Of a stretch of 64,000 nucleotides of DNA, positions 39,511-49,577 are shown piece after piece. This DNA is from Symbiodinium natans. Lineage: Eukaryota; Sar; Dinophyceae; Suessiales; Symbiodiniaceae. The stretch spans positions 62,001 through 126,000 of the forward strand of contig CAJNDS010002659.1 in the NCBI GenBank assembly GCA_905221605.1. The letters are read 5' to 3'. The position numbers and the translations under genes are program-made. The notes beneath the pieces were generated by a model. It saw nothing but the letters and a program-made list of their open reading frames with translations. It was not told the DNA's origin and ran no database searches. The stretch's first letter is position 1. Each line of letters opens with the position of its first letter.

Positions 39511-39960
39511 TTTTGTAGTACAAATAGCAGTGGTACTGCGGTTGTACGGCCGCGCTTTTAGCCCCCCCCCCCCCCTAATTTAAATTCGTTGTTTTGTAGT
39601 GCAAGTTGTAGTACTTCTATGGGTCTCTGTGGTTGTATGCGCCCGCCTTTGGGGTTCCCTCCCCTTCCCCTTTAACATCGTCCTTCTGTAGTACAAATGC
39701 AGTACTACTGTTGGATTCTGCGTTTGTACGCGCACGCTTTTCGCCCACCCCCCCATTCCGCTTTAGAATCGTCCCTTTGTAGTACAAATATGTAGTACTT
39801 CTATGGGTCTCTGCGGTTGCACGTGCATTAGGGTCCCCCCCGCCTGCCCCTTTAAAATCGTTCTTTTGTAGTACAAATGCAGTACTGCTACGGGGTTCTG
39901 CGGTACGTGGGCGTTTTGGGACCCGCCCCTCTTAATCCTTAAAAATGCTATGGGACTCTG
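39511..39960. repeat. Minisatellite, about 88-bp unit
   Basis: Five copies starting TTTGTAGTACAAAT near 39511, 39593, 39684, 39773 and 39861. Each has GCAGTACT/GTAGTACTT, TGCGGTTGTACG and a C-rich tail, and each forms a small GTAC hairpin. Confidence 0.85.
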
Positions 39961-39975
39961 CGGTTATACGCGCGT

Positions 39976-40180
39976 GCTGTAGACCTCGCAAAATTCGTGG
40001 GCGCGGAATTCCGCGCGCTTGGAAACTTCGCAAAACTTGTGGGCGCAGAATTCCCCGCGCTATCCCACACGCTCGAAAACCTCGCGAAACTCGCGGGCGC
40101 GGAATTCCACACGCTTGAAAACCTCGCAAATCTCGTGGGCGCGGAATGCCACACGCTTGAAAAACTCGCAGAACTTGTAA
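39976..40180 (+). repeat. 45-bp tandem repeat, possibly coding
   Basis: Four to five units. A plus frame from ATG 39997 gives AEFHTLENLANLVGAE-like 14-15 residue repeats (LENLAKLxGAEF). That 250-codon frame runs on to 40749, but its second half has no protein-like pattern. Both strands are open across the repeats. Confidence 0.5.
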
Positions 40181-41115
40181 ACAAAAAGAAGCAACACCCT
40201 TTTCTAAACACCGACCCTGTTGATAAACACCAAAGAGGCCTTTGGTGTTCTAGGCTAGCTACTGGGAGAGGGAGAGGGAGAGGGGGAGGGGTAGGGGGAG
40301 GGGGAGAGGGAGTGGACCCATCCCTACACTTCCAAATGCGTGGTTTTACAATGTGTTTTGTCAAAACGCCAAGTGCAACTTGGTGTTTGCCCAAATATGT
40401 ATTCAGGGGTGGTATCTCAGAAATGTCGCTTTTTTTCACGGTCCTGTCATGCATCAATTCAATTCGGCTTGCGCGCTACCATTTTGCCGTGAAGAAGCTG
40501 CCTCGATGCCAGTTCGATACCATTGTTTGCTCAACGTACCATGAGGACAAGGGCGCCTCCAATCACACTGCTTCACGGTTTTCTCACTTTTTTTCAAGGT
40601 GTCCTTTAGGTTGTTTTAGTGTTTTCACGCCCCAAATTCGTTCTTTCACGGTTCTGTCACGGTTTTGCCCCTTGTTGCTATTGGGATGCTGCAACTACAC
40701 CCTAGCGCGTGCTGCAGAAACGCTGCCGCCGGTGCAGGTAGTGACATAAGTTTCACCGCCAACGCTACACAGGTAAACGCGCGCAAGCTCAGAAAATCCC
40801 TGCAGCCCACCTAGAGTGAACAAGACCTTGAGACCGGTCCGTATGAAGCTAGTATTCATAGCCTCTATCAGAAGGGAACTAACTGTACGTCCTAAAGATA
40901 ACTCACTGACCTCAATCTCCAGTCAAACAAAGATAGGTCCTCGGGAGCCTCGTATACATAAAGACCAAGAACAGGTGCATTGTCCACTAACGTAGGAAAC
41001 TGCAATCTTGAACATCATGATTGAGCCTAGGAACTCTAAAATCCTAGACCTTAAAACTTAAAACCCGAAACTCAAAACCCTGTAAAGCCCTCAGCCCAAA
41101 AACTCCGTGCTTCAG
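40181..41115. other. Interval with purine tract, few genes
   Basis: GGGAGA/GGGGGA purine tract near 40262-40315. A short exon ending LARAAETLPPVQ|GTAGTG near 40735 is possible but weak. 40780-41090 shows nothing coding. Confidence 0.4.
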
Positions 41116-41167
41116 GCAAGGTGAGCAAATCACTCCAAGAGTCCAAGCGCAGATCCGTATTTTGGAG
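41116..41167 (+). CDS. Helical coding exon
   Basis: Acceptor GCTTCAG|, donor |GTGTGC. 17 codons: QGEQITPRVQAQIRILE. Confidence 0.65.
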
Positions 41168-41346
41168 GTGTGCTCCGTGGGGTTTAGGGTTTAGGGTTTA
41201 GGGTTTAGGGTTTAGGGTTTAGGGTTTAGGGTTGGGTGTGACCTTCTTTTCGAACTTTGCAACACCGAGTCCGAAGATGTTGCGTTGTTCAAGCCTTGTG
41301 GGCGTGCATGAGGGAGAGACGCCTTGTTGAGCCCTTTCTCTGGCAG

Positions 41347-41415
41347 GCTCTACCAGAACAGGAGTAGCAGCAAGCGCAGCCATCGGCAGCATCGGCAGCA
41401 GTTCAGGCAGTTCAG
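41347..41415 (+). CDS. Ser/Gly-rich coding exon
   Basis: Acceptor TCTGGCAG|, donor |GTTTGAA. It reads STRTGVAASAAIGSIGSSSG then SS; a second frame (LYQNRSSSKRSHRQHRQQ) is open. Confidence 0.5.
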
Positions 41416-41887
41416 GTTTGAACCGAAGGTCTTCAGGCCTTGGACCGCATGGGTGGTTTAGGGTTTAGGGTTCAGGGTTCAGGGTTTAGGGTTTAGGGTT
41501 TAGGGTTTAGGGCAAGAATTCTTCTTCATGGCATGGAGTCTCCCTACAGTGGTTCATCGGGGCACTCGCGGGAAGATTGTTATGGTTGTTTGAGGGCAGG
41601 AAGTAGAGCGGGAGTTTAGGACGTAACCGAAGCTTAGCGTTGGAGTTGTGGGATGTGCTCCCCCAAATTGAGAAACCCCGCGTTTTCCCATTGTTTTTCC
41701 ATGCAAACCCCTGCCCCTGCCCCGAACTTGCGCCTGACGATGGCTCCTCCGTGCACCACTTCGCCATGCTGGCGAGGGTCTCAAGACACCATGCTTCAAG
41801 TAAGGTTCAAGCACTGGAAACCCCGCATGCGCGTCCCAAGTGCCAAGGCAAACTGAAGCCCGCGGTCGCCGGGTGGATCTTCTGCAG

Positions 41888-41947
41888 CGGACGTACGAGC
41901 AACTCTACAAGCGCCCGGACTCCACATCCTCGGCTCGGCCAATTTAG
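41888..41947 (+). CDS. Coding exon, possible gene end
   Basis: Acceptor TTCTGCAG|; RTYEQLYKRPDSTSSARPI then TAG. The same frame is open upstream (GRRVDLLQ), so the exon may start earlier, near 41854. Confidence 0.6.
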   Translation, partial: RTYEQLYKRPDSTSSARPI

Positions 41948-42159
41948 GGTGCTCGTGTGGTAGAATCTTTCATCCGGGGCTGTTACCCGAAACAACCCTC
42001 AATCCCCAGAGTTAGGCTCCACAAATCTTTCACACCCCATGCTTTCATAAGATGAAAAGTGTCACATGGCCCTCCACAATCGGGCCGTAGCCGCCTTTCG
42101 CGGCTTTCGAGGCTACTCTGCATCCGAACCTTCACAGCTTCTGCGCCATATCACAGCAA

Positions 42160-42330
42160 ACCCGAAACCCCAAACCCCAAGCCCCAAACCCTAAAACCCT
42201 AAACCCTAAACCCTAAACCCTAAACCCTAAACCCTAAACCCTAAACCCTAAACCCTAAACCCTAAACCCTAAACCCTAAACCCTAAAACCCTAAACCCTA
42301 AACCCCAAACCCTAAACCCTAAACCCCTAA
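42160..42330. repeat. (CCCTAAA)n array
   Basis: About 24 units upstream of the exon at 42360. Confidence 0.96.
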
Positions 42331-42359
42331 GGGTGGAGGGCCCTCGAAGCCCTGTGGAG

Positions 42360-42423
42360 CTGATCATGGCGAAGCCTCTCAGTGCCGGCCCCCTTAGGCT
42401 GCAGATGTGGTCGCCACATCAGG
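42360..42423 (+). CDS. Coding exon
   Basis: Acceptor TGTGGAG|, donor CAGG|GTTTAGGG. 21 codons: LIMAKPLSAGPLRLQMWSPH then Q. Confidence 0.6.
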
Positions 42424-42625
42424 GTTTAGGGTTTAGGGTTTAGGGTTTAGGGTTTAGGGTTTAGGGTTTAGGGTTTAGGGTTTAGGGTATAGGGTTTAGG
42501 GTTTACTGTAGGGGCCGATTGAGTTTTAGAGGGTTTAGGGTTTTAGGGTTTTAGGGTTTTAGGGTTTTCGGGTTTTCGGGTTTTCGGGTTTTCGGGTTTT
42601 AGGGTTTTAGGGTTTTAGGGTTGAG
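42424..42625. repeat. TTTAGGG array then TTTTAGGG block
   Basis: About 12 TTTAGGG units to 42510, then about 12 units of 8 bp (TTTTAGGG and TTTTCGGG in blocks) at 42530-42625. Confidence 0.95.
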
Positions 42626-43317
42626 GGGGCCCAGCTATAATAATCCGGGGGCCGATTATCCCAGATGGGTTTGAGGAGGAGAAGCCCAGTTAGTTAGAAT
42701 GGGTTGAGGGTCGAGGGTTTACAGGGGTCTACCTTCAAAAAGGACAAGTTTTTTTAGCTTGTTTTACAATACATGGGGAAGGGGATACTGTTGGTAAACA
42801 TACAGGCTCCGGGAATAGTACGTGTGTAGGTGCAGAAGTGTCCTCGCTTTTTGGCCTTGGATAAACGCGTGTGGTCGCGGCGTGCGCTAACACTGTCTGG
42901 GGTCTACGCAACATGATGCAGCATGGTTTTGCCGCCACACGGCTTGGGGGTTTACAATGGCAGACGCCTACTGGGTAGGCTTTTTGGGATGATTATATTC
43001 AATGGTCCTTGTGTGCGTTTTTAGGTGCCCTGTATCTATAGAGGCCAACCCAGGCTAGGGCTTATGGTTAACGCCCCCGCTGTGACTACATGCCGCGGTC
43101 AACTGAGCTGGGAACGCACAACACCGAGTCATACAGCAAGTGCAGGCTTAGAATTCGGGTTTGCCGAGCCGATAGCAAAGCCCAAGCATCCCTAAACCCG
43201 AAGAGCCCTAAAGGCCCTAAACCCTAACTCTAAAAACCTAAACCCTAAAAACCCCAACAGCCCCAAGCCCCAAACCCCAAATCCCAAACCCCAACCCCAA
43301 ACCCTAAACCCTAGCAG
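42626..43317. other. Intron-like interval
   Basis: TAATCCGGGGGCCGATTA hairpin near 42640. No exon supported. CCC(A/C)AAA array 43250-43315 precedes the next exon. Confidence 0.45.
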
Positions 43318-43372
43318 GGTGGACTCGGTGACGCCGCCGCCGCCCATGCCAGCTCTACCCGAGCGCCCGGCG
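43318..43372 (+). CDS. Pro-rich coding exon
   Basis: Acceptor CTAGCAG|, donor |GTTCGAAG. It reads VDSVTPPPPMPALPERPA. Confidence 0.65.
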
Positions 43373-43587
43373 GTTCGAAGCGATGCACGGAGGACGGGCT
43401 GAGGGAAACCCCAAGGCATGGCTAGCCGAAGGTTACTGTGCACTTTACTGAGACTGCGAAGACCACAATAGTCCCCAAGTTCCCCGAGCTCTCGTAAGCA
43501 CGAAACCCTAAACCCTAAACCCCAAAAACCCAAAAACCCCAATTTCCGAAGCCCACCCTGACACAACAACTGGGCTGCCCGTCTGAG

Positions 43588-43641
43588 CGCGCTTGAGGAG
43601 TACACTGCCGGCCAGGAGCTTGGCAACCATTCTCTGGAGTG
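43588..43641 (+). CDS. Coding exon
   Basis: Acceptor GTCTGAG|, donor |GTTACATG. It reads ALEEYTAGQELGNHSLE. The donor could be three bases earlier. Confidence 0.55.
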
Positions 43642-44208
43642 GTTACATGGGGCCAAGTGAAGTGTGGGAATTTTGGGCGCAGGCCCCCTTCAAGAGGTCT
43701 AAGGGTTCAGGGTTTAAGTTAAGACGTTTGGAGGGCACTAGATGCGGAATCCCGTTGCGCAAGAGCATCACTAAAGCAAAGCTTCGCAGGTTGTTTCGCT
43801 TGAGGTTCCCTTTACAGGCAGCTTTCGCAGTGGAACCCCTTTAAGCGCGGGATCCGCCAAGGGGGCGTCATAGAATCCAAGCTCAGCCCGCTAGGCTCTG
43901 CTTTCGGTTGTGTTCCCTCCAAGTGGCCGTTGTAAACAGTGGCCTTGTCCTGGGATAAGAGGTATATATCAGGCATCTGTGCAACTATATAAGGGGATTT
44001 CCGAAAACGGGGGTTCCCAGAAAGGGTACCCCCGTTTTTGCAAACGCCCATATGATGTTGAGTCATGTTCATTTCTGCAACCTTTTCTTGGGCCCTAAAG
44101 TACTTCCTGTACAGGGGCTTTGGAACCCTAGTATATACGAATCAGGTACATGGACCCTGAGGGTCAACCCTCAACTCTCTACCTAGACCCTAAACCCTAA
44201 ACCCTGAG
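43642..44208. other. Intron with element B7
   Basis: Family B hairpin 43987-44053 (GGGGATTTCCGAAAACGGGG, CCCCCGTTTTTGCAAACGCC). An 83-codon plus frame before it has basic stretches but no clear splice pair. Confidence 0.5.
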
Positions 44209-44313
44209 GCCGTGACCCCGCGCGTGGAGAAGCCCACGGAAAAGGTTGCGTCGTCCGAGCGACCGAAGGGAGCGACTCGCCAGAAGTTCACAAGGGGGGC
44301 ATATGAAGCAATT
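44209..44313 (+). CDS. Basic coding exon of 105 nt
   Basis: Acceptor ACCCTGAG| in a repeat variant, donor |GTAATAA. 35 codons: AVTPRVEKPTEKVASSERPK then GATRQKFTRGAYEAI. Confidence 0.75.
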
Positions 44314-44351
44314 GTAATAAAGGGGTCGGATATGGGGGTTTAGGGTTTAGG

Positions 44352-44520
44352 GCTTAGGGAATAGCTACTGATAATATTCCTTTATGGTCCCTTTGTAATG
44401 ATGCCATAATGACCCCCAAAACCCTGTTCTAATAATTAAGGCTCCTACAGTAAGTGTACTTGTAACCCACTTCATAAGCCCCTTACGTGCCCTAAGATGG
44501 CTGCAAATACGGTTACATGG
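44352..44520. mobile_element. Hairpin elements F1 and C4, adjacent
   Basis: F1 44352-44437: GATAATATTCCTTTATGGTC to AACCCTGTTCTAATAATTAA. C4 44440-44520: GTGTACTTGTAACCCACTT with inverse TACGGTTACATGG. Family F relatives at 61178 and 62793. Confidence 0.55.
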
Positions 44521-44874
44521 GGTGTTTAGGGTTTGGTTTTTGGAGTTTGAAGATCATTCCCTTTCGGCCGATTCCAAGCCAAAATAGCTTGTTTGGCAAT
44601 TTTTGTGAGAAGCGAGGCTTACAAAGGAAGGCTTGCCGGGTTTTATGGGCTTGGGCTGATGAGGGCCCGATAGAGTTTAAAAGCAGGAGTGGGGTAGGGC
44701 GGCGGGGGAGTCTTAGGGCCTAGGGCTGAGGGCTTGTTATTCAGGGTTTGGGGTCTACAGGTTGAGGCTTGAAGCCATGGCTTTCCCGAGACTTTTCGGC
44801 TATAGCTTGGCAATCAGGAGACCTTTGGGCTGTAGCCTGGCTTGAACCTAAAGGCCCCGATGGTCCTCTCGCAG

Positions 44875-45390
44875 CAAGAGACGCTCGACATGATCCGGCC
44901 GATGCTGGAGAGGGAAGGGAAAGAGTATGAGAAGCACCAGCAGGTGATGATCCGTAAGGCGGTTGCAGGCGAGATGGTGGTGACCGTGGTCGGTGGGAAG
45001 GAGGAAACGAAAAACACCGCCGGGGAGGGCGACATGGTGGTCCGTGCGATGACCAAGGATGGCGAGGAGTACATCCTGAAGGAGGCCCAGTTCAAGAAGA
45101 ATTACTTGGTCGACGACCCGGAGGACCTCCCGGACGACCACGAGCTCCAGTCGAAAGGCTTCAAGATGTATAAGCCGAACCGGCGCGTCATCGCGATCGA
45201 GGTTTCCGAAGCCTTGGCCACCAAGTTTGGCGGCTCCTTTATGGCTGCTTGGGGCCAGGAAATGGTGGTGACCGCCGGCGATTTCTTGGCTAGTGGCAAC
45301 AAATCCGATGATGGAATTGTGCAAGAGATCATCCGCATAGAGAGGAACGCGTTTCTCGAAACCTACCGGACCTGCCGCGCGGCAAAGTAG
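44875..45390 (+). CDS. Large coding exon with repeated GD...F...Y motif
   Basis: 172 codons, the longest intact exon. Acceptor CCTCTCGCAG|; QQETLDMIRPMLEREGKEYE opens it and TAG at 45388 ends it. Two related stretches are GDMVVRAMTKDGEEYILKEA with FKKNY, and AGDFLASGNKSDDGIVQEII with FLETY. They resemble the beta-rich GD(Y/F)...G.E.Y...F..TY pattern of small PGDYG-like domains; that link is an inference. In-frame ATG at 44860 could instead start the gene. No telomeric array touches it. Strong GC bias at third positions supports coding. Confidence 0.85.
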   Translation, partial: QETLDMIRPMLEREGKEYEKHQQVMIRKAVAGEMVVTVVGGKEETKNTAGEGDMVVRAMTKDGEEYILKEAQFKKNYLVDDPEDLPDDHELQSKGFKMYKPNRRVIAIEVSEALATKFGGSFMAAWGQEMVVTAGDFLASGNKSDDGIVQEIIRIERNAFLETYRTCRAAK

Positions 45391-45409
45391 CCCGAACCTA
45401 ATGACATAT

Positions 45410-45515
45410 GGGGGGTTTACGATATAAGGGGTTCGTTGTTGGGGTCCTTATGAAAGGGCGGATCCCATTATTTGAGGGCCTATATTGGGGTCCGTTCTTA
45501 TCGCAAACCCCCCTG
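45410..45515. mobile_element. Hairpin element family B, copy B8
   Basis: GGGGGGTTTACGATATAAGG at the left, GGGTCCGTTCTTATCGCAAA then CCCCC at the right, just after the stop at 45390. Confidence 0.6.
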
Positions 45516-45546
45516 GTATGATTTTGGTGAGGGTGAGCTGGCACAG

Positions 45547-45609
45547 GCACTACGAGCTTGAAAAAGCGCACCGCCTGCTGTTGTCGAACTGTCCCAAAGA
45601 ATGCTTTGG
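45547..45609 (+). CDS. Coiled-coil coding exon
   Basis: Acceptor GGCACAG|, GC donor. It reads HYELEKAHRLLLSNCPKECF. Confidence 0.55.
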
Positions 45610-45989
45610 GCTTTTCTTTTCGAGTGAAGTTCGGAGTTTCGGAAGCACCTTCAGAACAATCCTTTCCAATAAACTGACGCCCTGAAACCCTTGAATCCCC
45701 AACGCTCCTAATTTCCTAAACGCCTCACCCCAAAATCCCAGCCCTTGCACCCTTGAGCACTAAACCATGAGTCCCCTCTGCTCATGTACCCGAAAATCCG
45801 AAACCCGAAAGCCTTACAGCCCTGAACTCTGGTTCCTGAACCCTACTGACCCTCAAAAGCTGAAGCCGAACCCCGTAACTCCTCAACCCCAAGCTCCAAG
45901 GTTTAGGGTTTAGGGTGGAGCATGCAAGCCATCCCTGGCGCTCCATTCTGCATGAGAAGTCTTCCTGCACCCTAGTTCGATCCTCGGGT

Positions 45990-46005
45990 AAGGGCCAGTT
46001 AGGGT

Positions 46006-46044
<39 letters not shown>

Positions 46045-46485
46045 GGTTACGGGTTTAGGGTTCGGGTTTAGGGCTTAGGGCTTAGGGCTTAGGGCTTAGG
46101 GCTTAAGGCTTAGGGCTTAGGGCTTAGGGCTTAGGGCTTAGGGCTTTGGGCTTTGGGCTTTGGGCTTTGGGCTTTGGGTTTTGGGTTTTGGGTTTTGGGT
46201 TTTGGGTTTTGGGTTTAGGGTTTAGGGTTTATGGTTTATGGTTTAGGGTAGGGTTTTGGGTTTGGGTTTAGGGTTTAGGTTTTAGGGTTTAGGGTTTTGG
46301 GTTCTGGGTTCTGGGTTCTGGGTTCTGGGTTTTGGGTAGGGTTTACGGTTTAGGGTTTATGGTTTCGGGTAGGGTTTAGGGTTTAGGGTTTAGGGTTTAG
46401 GGTTTAGGGTTTAGGGTTTAGGGTTTAGGGTTTAGGGTTTAGGGTTTAGAGTTTTGGGCTTTGGGTTTTGGGTTTTGGGTGAGTC
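45990..46485. repeat. Mosaic TTTAGGG array with homogeneous variant blocks
   Basis: Consecutive runs of GTTGAGG, GCTTAGG, GCTTTGG, GTTTTGG, GTTCTGG, then GTTTAGG, each several copies long. There is a palindromic turn to CCCTAAA at about 46490. Confidence 0.95.
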
Positions 46486-46559
46486 GGTGAGTCCTAAACC
46501 CTAAACCCTAAACCCTAAACCCCGCTGGGCGACACAGCACCATGCAATAGGGTTTGTGG

Positions 46560-46665
46560 TGTCACCCTAAACCTAAACCCTAAACCCTAAACCCTAAACC
46601 CTAAACCCTAAACCCTAAACCCTAAACCTTAAACCCTAAACCCTAAACCCTAAACCCAGGCGTAT
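46560..46665. repeat. (CCCTAAA)n array
   Basis: About 14 units upstream of the exon at 46688. Confidence 0.95.
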
Positions 46666-46687
46666 AGTGTGTTAGGGTGCCCACAAG

Positions 46688-46752
46688 AAGCAAAAGCCGA
46701 CTGAGGCTGCCCTCATCGTCCTGGGGGCTGCTCCGAGGTTGCAGTTACGAGG
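46688..46752 (+). CDS. Coding exon
   Basis: Acceptor CCACAAG|, donor GG|GTTTAGG. It reads KQKPTEAALIVLGAAPRLQL then R. Confidence 0.65.
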
Positions 46753-47419
46753 GTTTAGGTTTTAGGGTTTAGGGTTTAGGGTTTAGGGTTTAGGGTTTAA
46801 GGAGGGCTTTCAATAGTGCCGAAGGTTTATGCCAGCCCTTGAAACTGCAGAGGTTGTGCGGGGGGGAGGGCGGGGGGGGGGGGGGGTGCCGCTGCACAAA
46901 GACAAACTAAGCTCCTACTGAGCCGTTTAGGGTTTAGTGTTTAGGGTTTAGGGTTTAGGGTATAGGGTTTAGGGAGGCTGCTCAGCAAACATGGCGTGGG
47001 TGTTTAGCGCGCTTCCAAGACAAGTCACTCAGGGCTACCAAGTCTTTGTCATAGTGGGGAAACATTTTACACTTTTCAGGGTACTTAAACACAATAAGGA
47101 ATGGACATCTGATTGTTTATTACTATCCCATCCATGAACTAGAAGTGTTGGTTGTGCCACATCTCAGATCCTGATTCCCAAAGTCATAGGCCAAGACGCT
47201 ATATCTCGAAGCTTCCCAAACGCGAAGCCACCCTAAACAGCGGCTACACTCCCCGAAGCCGATCCGAAGCCGGAACTTCCTAAGGGTTCTAAAGCCTTGA
47301 ATCCTACACCCTAAACCCTGAACCCTAAACCCTAAACCCTCAACCCGAAACCCGAAACCCTAAACCCTAAACCCGAAGCCCGAAGCCCTCCCGAAACAAA
47401 TCCGAAAATCATGGCTCAG
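46753..47419. other. Intron
   Basis: TTTAGGG arrays 46750-46800 and 46925-46975, a G-rich tract near 46860-46886, unique sequence, then CCCTAAA-type 47300-47390. No other exon seen. Confidence 0.5.
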
Positions 47420-47473
47420 GACTTTCCCAAGCCTCCGGCCACACCGGAGCCTCCCAGGACTGAAGTCTCCTGA
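47420..47473 (+). CDS. Pro-rich coding exon, possible gene end
   Basis: Acceptor TGGCTCAG|; DFPKPPATPEPPRTEVS then TGA. TTTAGGG array 47480-47560 follows at once. Confidence 0.6.
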   Translation, partial: DFPKPPATPEPPRTEVS

Positions 47474-47694
47474 TAGAATTTTAGGGTTTAGGGTTTAGGG
47501 TTTGGGGTTTAGGGTTTGGGGTTTGGGGTTTAGGGTTTGGGGTTTGGGGTTTGGGGTTTAGAGTCAGCTAGGTCTCCTAAACAGTTGAAGACATGAACAT
47601 GGGCCCTATTACACACGACGCTTGCGGCCCTTGGGCCCTGGGTGCCATAGAATCATGAGTTCGTGATCCTCTGACCTTCACACATGTTTGGGCG

Positions 47695-47770
47695 TTTAGG
47701 GTTTAGGGTTTAGGGTTTAGGTTTTAGGGTTTAGGGTTTAGGGTTTAGGGTTTAGGGTTTAGGGTTTAGG
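47695..47770. repeat. (TTTAGGG)n array
   Basis: About 10 units, directly upstream of the next exon's acceptor region. Confidence 0.95.
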
Positions 47771-47814
47771 GCGTCGACTTTAACCCATCCTGGCCCCCTG
47801 AGTCCATACTGCAG

Positions 47815-47850
47815 GACCTGGAGCCAGCGTCGGCGAAGGCCCGACCAGAC
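47815..47850 (+). CDS. Short coding exon
   Basis: Acceptor ACTGCAG|, consensus donor |GTGAGC, 12 codons: DLEPASAKARPD. Confidence 0.6.
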
Positions 47851-47961
47851 GTGAGCATGGTTTCAGGTTGTGAGGGCGTTGCAATGGTTTAGGGTTTAGG
47901 GCTTAGGCTTAGGGCTTAGGGCTCAGGGCTTGGGGCTGTGAGGGTGTTGCGACGGTGCTTT

Positions 47962-48186
47962 TCATGGGCAAGGCAAGCTATGTCCTCGGAGCTCTGCAAC
48001 ACAACGCCGCTTTGGGCTTCGCGTTGAGTGCGTAATCAGCCCAGCCTGGCTCGCATTGACGATTCTCTTTTGAAAGAGGGAATCTGGCTCCGCTTCCCAC
48101 TCTTCGCAATTGTTATTCTGGTAGCTTCTCGGCAGTCTGTCGTTTTCAGAGGAATCTTGAAGCAGCTGTCCCGACCACATAGCAGA
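47962..48186 (-). CDS. Minus-strand exon, probable gene end
   Basis: Acceptor TTCATAG|; 74 codons and TGA: SAMWSGQLLQDSSENDRLPR, then SYQNNNCEEWEAEPDSLFQK. Protein-like composition; family unknown. Confidence 0.6.
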   Translation of the reverse strand, partial: SAMWSGQLLQDSSENDRLPRSYQNNNCEEWEAEPDSLFQKRIVNASQAGLITHSTRSPKRRCVAELRGHSLPCP

Positions 48187-48380
48187 CTATGAAGGCTTCA
48201 GCCGCTTCCGACATTCCGGCTTCAAGAGTCATACTACACGGCTCACTGGTGCCCTTACAATGCTTCAACAAGGGCTAAAACCCCTAACCCCATTTAAAAA
48301 GAAGCATGAGCCTCATTTTTCCACCGAAGTCCTCCTTGAAGCGCCGCACAGGTAGCAGCTTACCGTGCTTTGCCCCTCAG

Positions 48381-48417
48381 GCTGATTAGCTTGAAATCAA
48401 GAGTTGGTCGTTCAAAG
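48381..48417 (+). CDS. Short basic coding exon
   Basis: Acceptor CCCTCAG|, donor |GTGCCT. It reads LISLKSRVGRSK and joins in phase to 48511 across a 93-bp intron with a T-run/G-run. A minus-strand frame also covers this area. Confidence 0.5.
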
Positions 48418-48510
48418 GTGCCTTTTTTTGGGGGGGGTGGGGGGGGGGGTCTCTGCTGGCTGTGGCTTACCCATGGTGTCTCTTCGTGTTTCCCATTGAC
48501 ATCAACCAAG

Positions 48511-48597
48511 GCGAGCGAATTTGAGCAAGGTCTTGTTCGGGCACCTGCAACAGCGGCATCCCTCTTTGGCGAGATGTCGAAGCGAATGACTCGATGA
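48511..48597 (+). CDS. Probable terminal exon
   Basis: Acceptor AACCAAG|; ASEFEQGLVRAPATAASLFG then EMSKRMTR and TGA. Confidence 0.55.
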   Translation, partial: ASEFEQGLVRAPATAASLFGEMSKRMTR

Positions 48598-48691
48598 ACC
48601 GGTGGCTTTGGCCTGGTTTGGTGCACCGTGTAGCGCGTGGCCTCCTTTGCTTGCTGGGTTGAGTCAGGGATGGGCCGGGGGGACCGCGCAC

Positions 48692-49027
48692 TTACAGATA
48701 CACTTCTCGCTCGCTCGTCGGTGCTGTCGCCTCTTTTGCAACTGACGAGACTGGAAGAGTGATAGCGAGACCTTGCATAGTGATCATGCTAGTTGCAGTG
48801 GCGCGCAGTAAAGCAGTCTTCAGCATCAGCTGTGGGACAGAACATGACAGAACCATGAAAACCATGTCAACCATGTCATTCTTGACGGCTGAGTCTGTTT
48901 GAGTCTGCCTTAAGGAGAAGCCCGCTGCGTGTGTGGACAGACGGGGTCCTTTGGCAGTGAGAGCGGCAGGGGCATCGCGGCGCTCGTTAAAGGGCAACAA
49001 GCGAATAGCAAACCTATTAAGAACCAT
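48692..49027 (-). CDS. Minus-strand coding region, 111 codons
   Basis: Open from ATG 49027 to TAA 48692: FAIRLLPFNERRDAPAALTA, KGPRLSTHAAGFSLRQTQTD, later SVAKEATAPTSEREVYL. A 42-bp segment (48830-48871) with GT...AG ends could be spliced without changing frame. Possible acceptor AATAG| at 49014. It is convergent with 48381-48597. Confidence 0.55.
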   Translation of the reverse strand: MVLNRFAIRLLPFNERRDAPAALTAKGPRLSTHAAGFSLRQTQTDSAVKNDMVDMVFMVLSCSVPQLMLKTALLRATATSMITMQGLAITLPVSSVAKEATAPTSEREVYL

Positions 49028-49037
49028 GAGGGCTGAG

Positions 49038-49577
49038 GCCTAACGTGAAGAACAAGCATTCCAAGAGCTTGGCAGTTTGCAAGGTTTCGGAAAACACATC
49101 CCAAAAGCCGTGGTGCCCCTGGCTGGCCTGTTGTACAGTTCACCGTGGGCCAGTGTTTCCGGTGCAGTTTCGAGTCAGGTTCCGAATCGCGCTGCTTGAG
49201 TTGGCCGGCACGAAGCAATCCTCTAAGCCATCATAGCCCTTAGCTCACCTCAATCCGACACAAACTGCTCACAACACTAGCGACATCCATGTTCACTTCA
49301 TGCAGCGGCTCAGTTTAATTGGGCTTGCTATCTATGCACAATGTCGAAGATCTGTGTGAGTGCTGCATCAACTCAGCAAATCTCAGCTTGTGCTGGCCGC
49401 GACTCTGCCGAAATGGCGGCAGTGCGCGAGCGGAGGGATGGGGCAGCTTTTCTCGGATCGGCATGCAAATCCTCAGAGCTAAAACGTCACGACAGCGAGG
49501 ATCCATGAAGCCCTGAAAAGAAAGGCTCGTACCCTGCAAAGAAAGGCTCGTACACATGCCCCCCGCTCTGATTTTAG
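49038..49577. other. Interval with weak coding signals on both strands
   Basis: Possible plus exon PNVKNKHSKSLAVCK|GT (49038-49083). Possible minus exon SRGQHKLRFAELMQHSHRSS (49315-49404). AAAGAAAGGCTCGTAC is duplicated in tandem near 49520 and 49540. None is secure. Confidence 0.35.

Noticed and set aside
39997-40749. Whole 250-codon plus frame as one protein
   Set aside because: Only the tandem-repeat first third has a pattern; the rest crosses a purine tract and Cys/Phe-rich low-likelihood sequence.
43812-44072. 86-codon minus frame (MGVCKNGGTLSG...)
   Set aside because: It runs through family B element B7; repeat-derived frame.
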